Translations under genes and position numbers: made by a program
Part shown: in pieces, positions 1 to 8,673 of the stretch
Layout of the letters: every line of letters starts with the position of its first letter
Position numbering within the stretch: position 1 is the stretch's first letter
Notes under the pieces: generated by a model
Databases searched by the model: none
Seen by the model: the letters and a program-made list of their open reading frames with translations, nothing else
What the model was told of the DNA's origin: nothing
From: Sphingomonas sp. NFR04
GTDB taxonomy: Bacteria > Pseudomonadota > Alphaproteobacteria > Sphingomonadales > Sphingomonadaceae
Assembly: GCF_900114095.1 (NCBI RefSeq)
Contig: NZ_FORV01000003.1
Span: forward strand, 1 to 64,000
DNA length: 64,000 nucleotides
Direction: 5' to 3'

Positions 1-211
1 CTTCGGTAATCACATCATCGGCTGTGCCGATGGTCTGCTGCCGATACGCACCATCCCCTTCGTAGCTGCGTACCAGCCATCGCCCGCCCCGCTTCGCCTT
101 GCGGTAGCCAAGATGCGTGTCCGGATCGAGCAGGCGCCAGTGTACACCCGGCGTCAAATTCGCCCGCGATGCTCGAGTGGTGATTGGCGTTTCTCTCAGG
201 TTTTTCGGCAT
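1..211 (-). CDS. Tyrosine-type site-specific integrase, N-terminal part (runs off the left edge)
   Basis: An open frame starts with ATG at 209-211 and reads leftwards for 70 codons without a stop before the window ends. The peptide begins MPKNLRETPITTRASRAN and contains GVHWRLLDPDTHLGYRK and GGRWLVRSYEG. This is the pattern I know from the N-terminal arm-binding region of alphaproteobacterial phage or island integrases; the catalytic domain would lie beyond the left edge. The gene begins 18 bp from a tandem repeat array and about 190 bp from a tRNA 3' fragment, the usual arrangement of an integrase reading into its own element. No strong ribosome binding site is visible. The family call rests on remembered N-terminal similarity, since no catalytic residues can be seen. 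Confidence 0.75.
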   Translation of the reverse strand, partial: MPKNLRETPITTRASRANLTPGVHWRLLDPDTHLGYRKAKRGGRWLVRSYEGDGAYRQQTIGTADDVITE

Positions 212-228
212 GTTGGACCTGAAAACTT

Positions 229-294
229 GTCAAATATACGTCAAATATACGTCAAATATACGTCAAATATACGTCAAATATACGTCAAATATAC
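229..294. repeat. Six perfect tandem copies of an 11-bp repeat upstream of the integrase
   Basis: The unit GTCAAATATAC is repeated six times head to tail without a mismatch, at 229, 240, 251, 262, 273 and 284. The array lies between the integrase start and the tRNA fragment, so it occupies the integrase promoter and the presumed end of the element. The 11-bp period is close to one helical turn, which would place protein bound to each copy on the same face. Arm-type integrase or excisionase sites, or an autoregulatory operator, are the likeliest roles; a plasmid-type iteron is an alternative. There are no spacers, so this is not a CRISPR array. Confidence 0.9.
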
Positions 295-396
295 CCCTCC
301 GGATCGCTCTGCACAAGCGCGCACTTATTTCGTTAACATATTGATATACATGGATGTAGTTGGATGGCCATGGACGTCAAAATACCTGAATTTGTC

Positions 397-442
397 TCTC
401 CGAAGGCAGAGTCCACAGGTTCGAATCCTGTCGGGTGCGCCA
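397..442 (+). other. tRNA-Arg 3' fragment, probable attachment site (att)
   Basis: The sequence CTCCGAAGGCAG followed by GGTTCGAATCCTGTCGGG and ending TGCGCCA matches the anticodon loop (CCG), T arm and 3' end of a tRNA-Arg. The 5' half is missing: upstream bases do not pair with the anticodon stem and no D arm is present. A 46-bp tRNA 3' end beside an integrase and its repeats is the expected duplicate left when an element integrates into the 3' end of a tRNA gene. The element would lie to the left and ordinary chromosome to the right. The intact tRNA copy should lie outside this window. Confidence 0.8.
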
Positions 443-650
443 TCTTTTCAATGACTTAGCGAAGCATCGCGACGGCCGTACGGAAAATGTACGGAAAACA
501 TCGTCGGATGAATTCGTTCGTCATGAAACCATACATGATTCCTTCACTGGCAAGTAAGCTCCTGATTCGCCTTCGCGGCGGGACATTAGCGTACGTACAC
601 AGAGCGGGTCGCTGGCCCCGCGCGTTGGGCTGCGTCGATCAGCATCCTGT
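443..650. other. Non-coding junction scar between att site and rtcR remnant
   Basis: I see no convincing gene here. The stretch contains a direct repeat of GTACGGAAAA at 478-487 and 489-498, again with an 11-bp period, and is less GC-rich than the DNA to its right. Short frames through it end quickly and show no domain. It may hold remnants of a second integration event, because it separates the att site from a gene that has lost its 5' end. Confidence 0.4.
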
Positions 651-662
651 TGTGAGCCAGTC

Positions 663-1484
663 GACTTCGGCGGGGCGGTCGGCGCGCAGTTCAAGGCATT
701 CGCCGATCGGCCGGGGCTGCTCCGCGCCGCCGACAAGGGGATGCTGTTCCTCGACGAGATCGGCGAGCTCGGCGTGGACGAGCAGGCGATGATCCTGCGC
801 GCGATCGAGGACAAGCGCTTCCTGCCCGTCGGGTCGGACAAGGAAGTCGCCTCGGACTTCCAGCTGATCGCCGGCACCAACCGCGACCTCGGCCGCGCCG
901 TGGCCGCGGGCACCTTCCGCGACGATCTCTATGCGCGGCTCAACCTGTGGACCTTCCAGCTGCCCGGCCTCGCCGAACGCCGCGAGGATATAGAGCCCAA
1001 TCTCGACTATGAACTCGATCGCCACGCCGAGCGCGAAGGGGCCCGGGTCAGTTTCAACAAGGAAGCCCGCCAGCGCTACTTGGCCTACGCCACCGGCCCA
1101 GACGCGCGCTGGCCCGGCAGTTTCCGCGACCTGGCCGCCAGCGTCACCCGCATGGCGACGCTGAGCCCGAAGGGGCGGATCGACGGTGCGTGCGTGGATG
1201 CGGAGATCGCCCGGCTGACGCGGCTCTGGTCGGGGCAGCGCGACAAGGAAGGCGACGTTCTGACGGGCTTGTTGTCGCCCGAAGCGCTGGCGGAGATCGA
1301 TGCCTTTGATCGGGTACAGCTCGCAGCCGTCGTCCAGACCCGCCGAAGCAGCCGCTCGCTTTCGGAGGCCGGACGCGCGCTGTTCGCCGCCTCGCGGTCG
1401 CGCCGCAGCTCGGCCAATGATGCCGATCGGCTGCGCAAATATCTGGCGCGGTTCGGCCTGGAGTGGTCGGCCGTCGCGGGGTGA
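663..1484 (+). pseudogene. rtcR: 5'-truncated rtcR, sigma-54-dependent activator of RNA repair genes
   Basis: From 690 the frame encodes a stretch typical of the AAA+ domain of RtcR: FADRPGLLRAADKG, then MLFLDEIGELGVDEQAM (Walker B), FQLIAGTNRDL and the arginine-finger region DDLYARLNLWTFQLPGL. The C-terminal helix-turn-helix region ends at the stop at 1482. Intact RtcR is about 530 residues with an N-terminal CARF-type ligand domain. Here the N-terminal domain, Walker A and the GAFTGA loop are absent, and the frame upstream of 690 degenerates. An internal ATG at 741 could start a 247-residue fragment, but it would lack Walker A. No rtcA or rtcB is nearby on the visible side. It lies immediately beyond the tRNA att site, so loss by integration or later deletion is the likely history. 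Confidence 0.75.
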
Positions 1485-1501
1485 TGGTGCGTCGGGTACA
1501 G

Positions 1502-1527
1502 TCCCCCGGAGACGAATCCCCGGGGGA
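1502..1527. terminator. GC hairpin between rtcR remnant and TBDR gene
   Basis: TCCCCCGG and CCGGGGGA face each other in the gap between two convergent reading frames. There is no U tract on either side, so intrinsic termination would be weak, but the position suits a shared 3' structure. Confidence 0.35.
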
Positions 1528-1541
1528 ATGCAGCAGCTTCG

Positions 1542-4500
1542 TTACAGGCGCAGCGAGACGCCCGCGACGAGCTGGCGGCCCAGCAGGTCGTAGCCCATGA
1601 TCGTGTTGCCGCGCAGCAGGCCGATGCGGCTGCGGCTGTCCGGCACGATCGGCGGGTCGCGATCGAACAGGTTGTTCGCCGAGAGGCGGAAGGTCATGCG
1701 CTTGTTGATGTCGAAGGTCAGTGCCAGGTCGAACCAGTCATAGGCCTTGATGCCCGGATAGGCATCGCGCTTGTCGCCTTCGGGCAGCGCCGGGATGCCG
1801 GTGCTGGCCGGGGCATAGGCCGTCATCGGCATGCCGCTGCGATGCCGCCAGTTGAGCGACACGCTGGCGACGCGACCCGGCGCCATCCAGGTGGTGCGGA
1901 ATTGGTGGGCCCAGGTAGGCATGCTCTCGCCGCAACCGCTGCCGAAATAGCCGGTGCAGTCGCGCGGCGTGATATCCGGCGCGCCCTGGCTGCCGACCAG
2001 CGTCATCAGCGTGCCGTTGAAGCTCATGTCGAGCGAACCGACACTGCCCAGGCCGACATTATACTGGCCCTGGAAATCCCAGCCGTGCGACTTGGACTTG
2101 TAGCCGTTGGTCGAACCGCGCGAGACCCAGCCGGCTGCCGGGTTGCCGGCCGGCGAACTCGACAGCGTGCCGTCGGCGTTGCGCTTGATGCCGCGGCAAT
2201 AATAGTCGTTGCCGGTGGTGAGGCAGCCGTTGAGCCAGTCGAGCGGGTTGAAGAACTCGAGCTGGTCCTGCAGGTCGATCAGCCAGCGATCGACCGACAC
2301 GGTGAGGCCCGGCACGAAGCGCGGGCGCAGCACCACGCCGAAGGTCTTGCTGTAGGCCGTCTCGGGGCGCAGCGCGAAACCGCCCTCGCGGACCGTGCAG
2401 GCATCGTTCGGGCAGATCAGCGTCGTGCTGTTGTAGAGGTTGGTCGCGAGGCCGGTGCGGGCGCACTGCTGCGGCGACCAGGACGGCGCGACGCGCGGGC
2501 CGTTCGGGTTCGACGCATCGATCTGCGGCGCACAGGGATCGGCGTAGAAGCCTTGGTTGAACGAGATGTTCGACGCATTGGCAGCCGCGCCGACGCCGGG
2601 TGCCGCCTGCGACTTGTTGATCGACGCGCGGAAGGTGATGTCCTCGATGGGCGCCCAGATGCCCTCGATCTTCCAGGTGCCGAACTTGTCGTTCAGGCGG
2701 TTGTACTTGGACAGACGGTAGCCGCCGTTCAGCTGCAACAGGTTGGTCCAGGACTGGTGCTCGACCAGCGGCGCCTGGATCTCGATATTGCCTTCGAGGA
2801 TGTTCTGGGTGGCCCGAACGTTGTCCCCGCTGCTGTTGTTTTCGCGGAAGATGTCGTTGTAGTCGGTGCGATCCATCTCGTCGCGATATTCGGCGCCGAT
2901 CGCGACCGCCACGCCCTGCTCGGCGAGCGGCGAGGTGATGCCATATTTGCCGAGATCGCCGCTCACCGTGCCGACGAACTGCAGCAGGCGCGGGATGCGC
3001 TTGGCGATGCCGCCGGTTGCGCCGCCGAACAGATAGTTGTTCAGCGCCGAATCATTGTTGAACGGCGCGAAGGCATTGAACGGCACGCAGGACGGATCGC
3101 TGCCGTCGATCACCGAGCGGCAGGTCGGGCGACCGTTGACGTTCACCACGTTGAGCGAACGATTGATGTTGTCGAAGCGTGCAAACGGCACGTCGATCGT
3201 GTCGAGCTGCGCGCGCGACAGCATGCCCGCGACGTCATAGGACCAGACATTGTCGAGCACCCGCCCGCGCACGCCCGCGGTGACGCGGTAGCCGGCGTTG
3301 ATGAATTCCTGGCGGACCAGCGGCTGCGAATCGAAGCGATAGCGCACGTCGAGGGGCGCAAACTGCCCTGCCACACCCGCGTTTGCGCCGCACAGCGTCT
3401 GCGCCTGCGAGGCGGAGAGGAAGGGGTTGTCGCAGTTCACCTGGAACGGGACCGTCCCATCGCCATAGGCGGAGTAGGAATAGTTGCGGTTGAGCTGGGT
3501 GTTGTACGACTTGTCGCGATACCAAAGCACGTTGCTGTAGAGCTCGATGTGGTCGCTGATCTGCGCGGTGAGGAAGCCACCGGCATTGACGCGGTGGAAT
3601 GGCCGCTGGAATGCCCAGTCGTCATATGGGTTGGCCGAGCTGCCGGGACCGCCGCTGTTGATCGGGATGAAGGTCCCGTTGCCGTTGGGGTTGTTGACGT
3701 ACTGCGTACCGTTGATCCCGCCCGGGATGATCGTGCCCGCCGGCGTGTAGCTGGCGCGCGAGCAGGCGAGCGGCGAGGTGCGGCTGCTGGTGATCACTTC
3801 GCAGACCGCGTTCGAGCGGTCGCGCAGGCGGACCAGGCTCGACTGGCGATAATCGGCGAAGGCCGAGATGTTGACCTTGCCGTCGAACAGGTTGGTGCCC
3901 GCGGCGATGCTGACGTCGGCGCGGCCGCCATCGTTCTTCATGCCCAGCGGCGCGGCGAAGCCGGCGCGCTCCGCCGCATCGGTCACGGCGCTGCTGCGGT
4001 TGTCATGGTTGAAGAAGCTGTAGTTGCCGTCGATGCGGATGCCGGTGAAGTTCTTCTTCAGCACGAAGTTGACCACGCCCGCGACCGCGTCCGACCCGTA
4101 GACGGACGAGGCGCCGCCGGTCAGCACGTCGATGCGATCGACCAGCGCGTTCGGGATGATGCCGACGTCGACCGAGTTGGGCAGGCCGATGCGCAGGCCG
4201 TCGATCAGCATCAGCGTGCGCTCATAGCCCAGGCTGCGCAGCTTGATGCGCTGACGGCCTTCGGAGTCGCTGAAATTCTGCTCGGAATTGACCTGCACCT
4301 GCGGCAGGCGGTTGGTCACTTCCTCGATCGTGGTCGCGCCCTGCGCGGCGATCTCGGCGGCAGTGGTGGTGACGATCGGCGCGGCCGAGCGGTTGTTCGG
4401 CCGGACGATGCGCGTGCCGGTGACGACGATCGGGCCGCCCGCGGCGTCCTGGTCGGGTGCGTCGGCCAGCTTGGCCGACGCGACCGGATCACCGATCGAG

Positions 4501-4592
4501 ACCGGCGGATTGTCATTGGTCTGTGCGGCGGCAGGCACCGCCATCAGCGCGGCCACGCAACAACTGCTGGCCCAAACTCCCCGTAGCATCAT
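1542..4592 (-). CDS. TonB-dependent receptor of the mannan locus (TBDR 1)
   Basis: An outer-membrane receptor of 1016 residues that would import an oligosaccharide using TonB energy. It starts MMLRGVWASSCCVAALMAVPAAAQ, a clear signal peptide, preceded by GAGGGG eight bases before the ATG; a longer frame up to 4697 has no such signals and was rejected. The plug domain follows with DAAGGPIVVTGTRIVR as TonB-box region, then IRIKLRSLGYERTLMLIDG-type plug motifs and VYGSDAVAGVVNFVLKK. The C-terminus ends VAGVSLRL, close to the usual terminal aromatic but ending in leucine. It lies at the 3' side of a GH92 gene on the same strand, with a hairpin and a 280-bp space between them, so it may have its own promoter. 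The substrate is inferred from neighbours only. Confidence 0.9.
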   Translation of the reverse strand: MMLRGVWASSCCVAALMAVPAAAQTNDNPPVSIGDPVASAKLADAPDQDAAGGPIVVTGTRIVRPNNRSAAPIVTTTAAEIAAQGATTIEEVTNRLPQVQVNSEQNFSDSEGRQRIKLRSLGYERTLMLIDGLRIGLPNSVDVGIIPNALVDRIDVLTGGASSVYGSDAVAGVVNFVLKKNFTGIRIDGNYSFFNHDNRSSAVTDAAERAGFAAPLGMKNDGGRADVSIAAGTNLFDGKVNISAFADYRQSSLVRLRDRSNAVCEVITSSRTSPLACSRASYTPAGTIIPGGINGTQYVNNPNGNGTFIPINSGGPGSSANPYDDWAFQRPFHRVNAGGFLTAQISDHIELYSNVLWYRDKSYNTQLNRNYSYSAYGDGTVPFQVNCDNPFLSASQAQTLCGANAGVAGQFAPLDVRYRFDSQPLVRQEFINAGYRVTAGVRGRVLDNVWSYDVAGMLSRAQLDTIDVPFARFDNINRSLNVVNVNGRPTCRSVIDGSDPSCVPFNAFAPFNNDSALNNYLFGGATGGIAKRIPRLLQFVGTVSGDLGKYGITSPLAEQGVAVAIGAEYRDEMDRTDYNDIFRENNSSGDNVRATQNILEGNIEIQAPLVEHQSWTNLLQLNGGYRLSKYNRLNDKFGTWKIEGIWAPIEDITFRASINKSQAAPGVGAAANASNISFNQGFYADPCAPQIDASNPNGPRVAPSWSPQQCARTGLATNLYNSTTLICPNDACTVREGGFALRPETAYSKTFGVVLRPRFVPGLTVSVDRWLIDLQDQLEFFNPLDWLNGCLTTGNDYYCRGIKRNADGTLSSSPAGNPAAGWVSRGSTNGYKSKSHGWDFQGQYNVGLGSVGSLDMSFNGTLMTLVGSQGAPDITPRDCTGYFGSGCGESMPTWAHQFRTTWMAPGRVASVSLNWRHRSGMPMTAYAPASTGIPALPEGDKRDAYPGIKAYDWFDLALTFDINKRMTFRLSANNLFDRDPPIVPDSRSRIGLLRGNTIMGYDLLGRQLVAGVSLRL

Positions 4593-4872
4593 GAACAAGT
4601 CCCCTCTTGCTGGCCAAGGCTCCGGAGACATCCGGCCGATCGGGACCGCCATGCTCTCGGGAGCGCGGCTGCGCGGTGTTCGCGTCTGGGGTCCCAAGCG
4701 GCCTTACCGGGCTTGGTTCCAAGAAGGTGTCATGCTGGTTTCATCTGGGCAACAACCAGGTTACCTAAAAACGCAATTTGATTGCGATAATTCGCAAAGC
4801 GTTGCCGAAAGGTTACATTCTGGTTTCTATGCAAACGATTACGGGGCGTCGCACGGACGCCCCGTGGCTTCG
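4593..4872 (-). promoter_or_regulatory. Upstream region of TBDR 1 with operator-like palindromes
   Basis: This 280-bp space carries a perfect 15-bp palindrome at 4772-4786 (CGCAAT, TTG, ATTGCG) and a second imperfect one at 4823-4836 (GTTTCTATGCAAAC). The latter resembles the GTTTGC/GCAAAC half-sites upstream of TBDR 2. No clear -35/-10 pair could be fixed by eye. Confidence 0.4.
4841..4865 (-). terminator. Stem-loop after the last gene of the mannosidase operon
   Basis: ACGGGGCGTC and GACGCCCCGT form a perfect 10-bp stem with a 5-base loop, starting 8 bp beyond the GH92 stop codon. The minus-strand flank after the stem is AATCGTTTGC, only a poor U tract, so it may end transcription partially or protect the 3' end. 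Confidence 0.55.
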
Positions 4873-7200
4873 TCAGCGCGCCAAGCGGCCATAGGATGGG
4901 GGTCGATCCGCCTTGGCGGCGCCGAAGCGGGAGGGCTTGGCGCCCATGGTGAAGACCAGTTCGCCACCTTGTGCCAAATCGGCATGACCGATCCAGTTCC
5001 GGCTCCAGGGCTTTCCGTTCCAGGTCACTGATTGGACATAAGGCCGGTCCGCCGCATTGCCGACCGCGCGGATGCGCAGGGTACGCCCGCCGCCCAGCTG
5101 CATCTCGGCACGATCGAACAGCGGCGAGCCGAACACATAGATCCCGCTCACCGGATCGACCGGATAGAAGCCGAGCGCGCTGAGGATGAACCAGGCGCTG
5201 GTCTGACCGCAATCGTCATTGCCGATCACGCCGTCCGGATCGGCCTTGTACATCTCGTTGCACAGGCGGCGGACCATCGCCTGGGTCTTCCACGGCGCGC
5301 CGGCATAGGCATAGAGATAGGCGACGTGCTGGTTGGGCTCGTTGCCATGGGCATATTGCCCGACCAGGCCGGAAATGTCCGGCGGCGCGTTCCTGGGCAG
5401 CGTCGAGGGCGCGGTGAACAGCGCATCGAGCTTGGCCTCGAACTTCTGGTCGCCACCGAACAGGTCGATCAGGCCGTACACGTCGTGCTGGTTGAGGAAG
5501 GTCGCCTGCCAGCCGTTCGCCTCGGTGTAATCGCGCTGCTTGTCGGGGTTGTGGCCGAGCTGGATCGGATCATAGTCCTTCCACCAGCTGCCGTCGGCGA
5601 AGCGGGGTCGCGCAAAGCCGATCTCGGTGCTGATCACGTTGCGATAGTTCTGCGCGCGCTTGCGCAGTGCCGCCGCATCGTCGTGCGCGCCGGCCGCTTC
5701 GGCGAGCACCGCCATCGCCCAATCGTCATAGGCATATTCCTGGGTGCGGCTGACCGATTCCCAGATCTTGTCGGCGGGCACATAGCCGAGATCGTAATAG
5801 AAGCCGCGGCCCAGCGTGCTGTCGATGTCCGGGAAATTGCGATCGAAGGCGCGCGCGCGGATCTTCGGCCAGGCCGCGGCATAGTCCGCCTGGATCCCCT
5901 TGTTGCGCGCTTCCGCCAGCACCGACACGGCGTGCCAGCCGATCATGCACGCGGTCTCCACCCCCTGGAGCGGCCACACCGGTGGGCCATAGGGGCTCTG
6001 CTGCGTCTGGCGGACGAGGTCCCGGGTGAAGCGCGCCGCCATGTCCGGGCGGATCAGGGTGAGCAGCGGGTGCAGCGCGCGGTAGGTGTCCCACAGCGAA
6101 TAGGTGCTGTAGGCGGGCGCGTCACCGGTCGTCTGGTGGACCTGCCGGTCGAGCCCGACATAGCGGCCGTCGCGATCGGTGAAGAGCGTCGGCGAGAGCG
6201 AGGCATGATAGAGAGCGCTCGCCATGATCGTGCGATGTTCGGGGGTGCCGCCCTCGACGCGGATGCTGTCCAGCTCGCGCGCCCAGGTCCGCGCCGCCGC
6301 CGCGCGGGTGGCGTCGAACGCCCAGCCGGGCGCTTCGGCCGCGAGCGCCGCCTTGGCGCCGGCCACATCGACCGCGGAGATGCCGGTCTTGATCTCGATC
6401 GGCGTGGCACCGGCATCGTCAAAGAAGAAGGCTACCTTGAGCCGCTTGCCGGTGACGCCGGTCGCGCCCGCCGGCGCGGGTGCGTCGTCGTCGCCGAAGA
6501 ACTGCACCCGGCTCGGCTTGCGCGACAGCTGCAGTGCGAAGTGGATGTGCCGTCCCTTGGCCCAGCGATTGACCTTGCGGCTGCCGGTGAGCAGCCCGTC
6601 CGGCGAGAGCGCCAGCGACGCGTCCTCGACGAGCGTGCCCTTGTCCCAGCTGTCGATGATCGCATGCGCGAAATCGATCAGGATATGCCCTTCGCCCTTG
6701 GGGAAGGTATAGCGATGCTGGCCGGTGCGCTCGGTGACGGTCAGCTCGGCGAGCACCCCCGATTCCAGCCGGACGCGGTAATAGCCGGGCTCGGCATGCT
6801 CGTCCGAATAACGCTGGCGATAGCTGCCCTCGGGCTTTTCCAGCGTGCCCGGCGCGAGCTTGAGCGGCCCGCGGCTCGGCACCACCAGCACGTCGAGCAT
6901 GTCGCCGATTCCGGTGCCGGACAGGTGGGTGTGCGAGAAGCCCAGCAGCGTCGCATCGTCCTTGTGGTAGCCCGAACAGGCGTCCCAGCGGCTGTTGTCG
7001 GTATCCGGCCCCAGCTGAACCATGCCGAAGGGCAGCGCCGGGCCGGGGAAGGTATGGCCGTGCCCGCCGGTGCCGATGAACAGATCGGGCCGCGCGGCCT
7101 CAAAGGCGGCGGACCAGGCGGTGCGCGGCAATGCTGCAGCGATCGCGGCGGTACCGCTGCCCAGCAGGAGTTGGCGGCGTGTGGCGATGGTCATCGTCAT
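4873..7200 (-). CDS. GH92 family alpha-mannosidase (copy B)
   Basis: A 775-residue exported enzyme of glycoside hydrolase family 92, calcium-dependent exo-acting alpha-mannosidases. An N-terminal TRRQLLLGSGTAAIAAALP stretch looks like a Tat-type signal peptide. The mature protein begins with FIGTGGHGHTFPGPALPFGM and GFSHTHLSGTG, characteristic of the family N-domain. The (alpha/alpha)6 catalytic part carries YTEANGWQ and GNDDCGQTSAW. In most GH92 proteins I know the first motif reads TEGN, so the alanine is a small departure. The stop of the GH125 gene lies 19 bp upstream, so the two are co-transcribed. Start 7200 or 7194 are both possible. Linkage specificity (alpha-1,2, 1,3 or other) cannot be read from sequence. 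Confidence 0.92.
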   Translation of the reverse strand: MTMTIATRRQLLLGSGTAAIAAALPRTAWSAAFEAARPDLFIGTGGHGHTFPGPALPFGMVQLGPDTDNSRWDACSGYHKDDATLLGFSHTHLSGTGIGDMLDVLVVPSRGPLKLAPGTLEKPEGSYRQRYSDEHAEPGYYRVRLESGVLAELTVTERTGQHRYTFPKGEGHILIDFAHAIIDSWDKGTLVEDASLALSPDGLLTGSRKVNRWAKGRHIHFALQLSRKPSRVQFFGDDDAPAPAGATGVTGKRLKVAFFFDDAGATPIEIKTGISAVDVAGAKAALAAEAPGWAFDATRAAAARTWARELDSIRVEGGTPEHRTIMASALYHASLSPTLFTDRDGRYVGLDRQVHQTTGDAPAYSTYSLWDTYRALHPLLTLIRPDMAARFTRDLVRQTQQSPYGPPVWPLQGVETACMIGWHAVSVLAEARNKGIQADYAAAWPKIRARAFDRNFPDIDSTLGRGFYYDLGYVPADKIWESVSRTQEYAYDDWAMAVLAEAAGAHDDAAALRKRAQNYRNVISTEIGFARPRFADGSWWKDYDPIQLGHNPDKQRDYTEANGWQATFLNQHDVYGLIDLFGGDQKFEAKLDALFTAPSTLPRNAPPDISGLVGQYAHGNEPNQHVAYLYAYAGAPWKTQAMVRRLCNEMYKADPDGVIGNDDCGQTSAWFILSALGFYPVDPVSGIYVFGSPLFDRAEMQLGGGRTLRIRAVGNAADRPYVQSVTWNGKPWSRNWIGHADLAQGGELVFTMGAKPSRFGAAKADRPPSYGRLAR

Positions 7201-7219
7201 CGGCTCCGAATGCGAGGAA

Positions 7220-8656
7220 TTAATAGCGGCGGGCGAGCAGCGCGGGGCGGCGGCGCTCGAGATCGAGGATCAGGTCGCCGAACAGCCCGTTGGTCCAGGC
7301 GAACCAGGCGCGGGTGAACTTGGTCGGATCGTCCTTGTTGAAGCTCTCGTGCATGAAGCCGGTGCCGCCATGCGTGGTCTTCAGCCAGGTGAGGCACTGG
7401 GCGATCACGGCATCGTCATCGCTGTTCAGCGCATGGGTGATGATCGACATCGGCCAGATCATGTCGAGCCCGATATGCGGCCCGCCGATGCCCTTCGCCG
7501 CCTTGCCCTCGAAATAATAGGGATTGCGATCGCTCCACGTGAGATCGGCGGTGCGGCGGAACAAGGGATCGTCGCGGCGCGCCGCGTCGATCATCGCCAG
7601 GCCCGAGAGGCTGGGGACATTGGCGTCGTCCATGAAGATCCAGTTGCCGAAGCCGTCGATCTCATAGGCCCAGACCTTGCCGCCCTTGCCGTCGGGCACC
7701 AGCGCGTGTTCGTGCAGCGCCTTCTCGACCTCGTCCGCGAGCGCTTCCGCATCCTTCGCCGCCGCTTCGTCGCCGCGCGTCTCGCGGTGCAGTTGCGCGA
7801 CCTTGCGCAGCGCCGAGACCGCGAAGAGGTTGGACGGGATCAGGAACGGGTAGACGCAGGCATCGTCCGAGGGGCGGAACATCGAGTGGATCAGCCCGAT
7901 CTTGCGCGTCGGCGCGCCGTATCCGCCCATCGGCACGCTGTCGGTCGGCGCAACCGCCTGGCGCTGGAAGTGGTACGGCCCCGGGCCCTCCTTCCGCTGC
8001 TGCACGCGGAAGGTGGCGACCGCCAGCTTGGCGCCCTGCGACCAGAGATCGTCGAATGGCGTCTTGTCGCGGGTGTGCGTCCAATAGGCATGCGCGATAC
8101 GCATCGTGTAGCAGAGCGAATCGATTTCCCATTTCCGCTCGGCGACGCCCGGCTTCATGTCGGTCACGTCGACCTGCGACCATTCTAGGCTCGACTTGGC
8201 CTTGGGGTCCTTCTCGAACGCATTGGCATAGGGGTCGACCAGGATGCAGCGCGCCTGGCGCTGGATCAGCCCGACGAACAGCCGGCGCAGCGCCGGATCT
8301 TGGCCCGCGAGATGAACATAGGTCTGCGCCTGGGCCGAGCTGTCGCGCAGCCACATCGCGTCGATGTCGCCGGTGATGATGAAGGTGTCGGGCCGGCCGT
8401 CGAGCGTGCCGATCTCCACCGTGGTGTCCAGCGTGTTCGGGTAGCAATTCTCGAACAGCCAGGCGAGTTCGGGATCGGCGATGCGCGCCTTCACCCGCGC
8501 GATCTCCGCCTCCACCGCCTTGCTGACGAAGCGGCGCTTGGCCACCGGCGGGCGCTTGCTGACGAACCCGGCGGCGGCGCGCGCGGCACCCGGCAATGCG
8601 GCGGCGGCACCCAGCGCCGCAGCGCCTGCCATCAGGGAACGTCGATCGAAGTGCAT
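7220..8656 (-). CDS. GH125 exo-alpha-1,6-mannosidase
   Basis: A 478-residue exported glycoside hydrolase of family 125, which removes alpha-1,6-linked mannose from non-reducing ends, the backbone linkage of fungal mannan and an N-glycan core linkage. It starts MHFDRRSLMAGAAALGAAAALPGAARA, a Tat-like signal with RR, after GGGGGAG eight bases upstream; a longer frame to 9394 runs over the neighbouring gene and was rejected. Family signatures are ITGDIDAMWLRDSSAQ, PTDSVPMGGYGAPTRKIGLIHSMFRPSDDACVYPFLIPSN in part, and GGPHIGLDMIWPMSI near the C-terminus. It is 17 bp downstream of one GH92 gene and 19 bp upstream of the other, so it is the middle of a tight operon. Confidence 0.93.
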   Translation of the reverse strand: MHFDRRSLMAGAAALGAAAALPGAARAAAGFVSKRPPVAKRRFVSKAVEAEIARVKARIADPELAWLFENCYPNTLDTTVEIGTLDGRPDTFIITGDIDAMWLRDSSAQAQTYVHLAGQDPALRRLFVGLIQRQARCILVDPYANAFEKDPKAKSSLEWSQVDVTDMKPGVAERKWEIDSLCYTMRIAHAYWTHTRDKTPFDDLWSQGAKLAVATFRVQQRKEGPGPYHFQRQAVAPTDSVPMGGYGAPTRKIGLIHSMFRPSDDACVYPFLIPSNLFAVSALRKVAQLHRETRGDEAAAKDAEALADEVEKALHEHALVPDGKGGKVWAYEIDGFGNWIFMDDANVPSLSGLAMIDAARRDDPLFRRTADLTWSDRNPYYFEGKAAKGIGGPHIGLDMIWPMSIITHALNSDDDAVIAQCLTWLKTTHGGTGFMHESFNKDDPTKFTRAWFAWTNGLFGDLILDLERRRPALLARRY

Positions 8657-8673
8657 CTTGTTCTCCCCCGCGC

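Noticed and set aside
229..294. CRISPR array
   Set aside because: The 11-bp units are contiguous with no spacers and are far shorter than CRISPR repeats; no cas gene is present.
397..442. Complete tRNA gene
   Set aside because: Only the part from the anticodon loop onwards is present; no acceptor 5' strand or D arm can be found upstream.
1842..4586. A 914-codon plus-strand frame opposite TBDR 1, and a similar one (12230-15307) opposite TBDR 2
   Set aside because: Both lie within clear receptor genes on the other strand, have no signal peptide or recognisable motif and show shadow composition.
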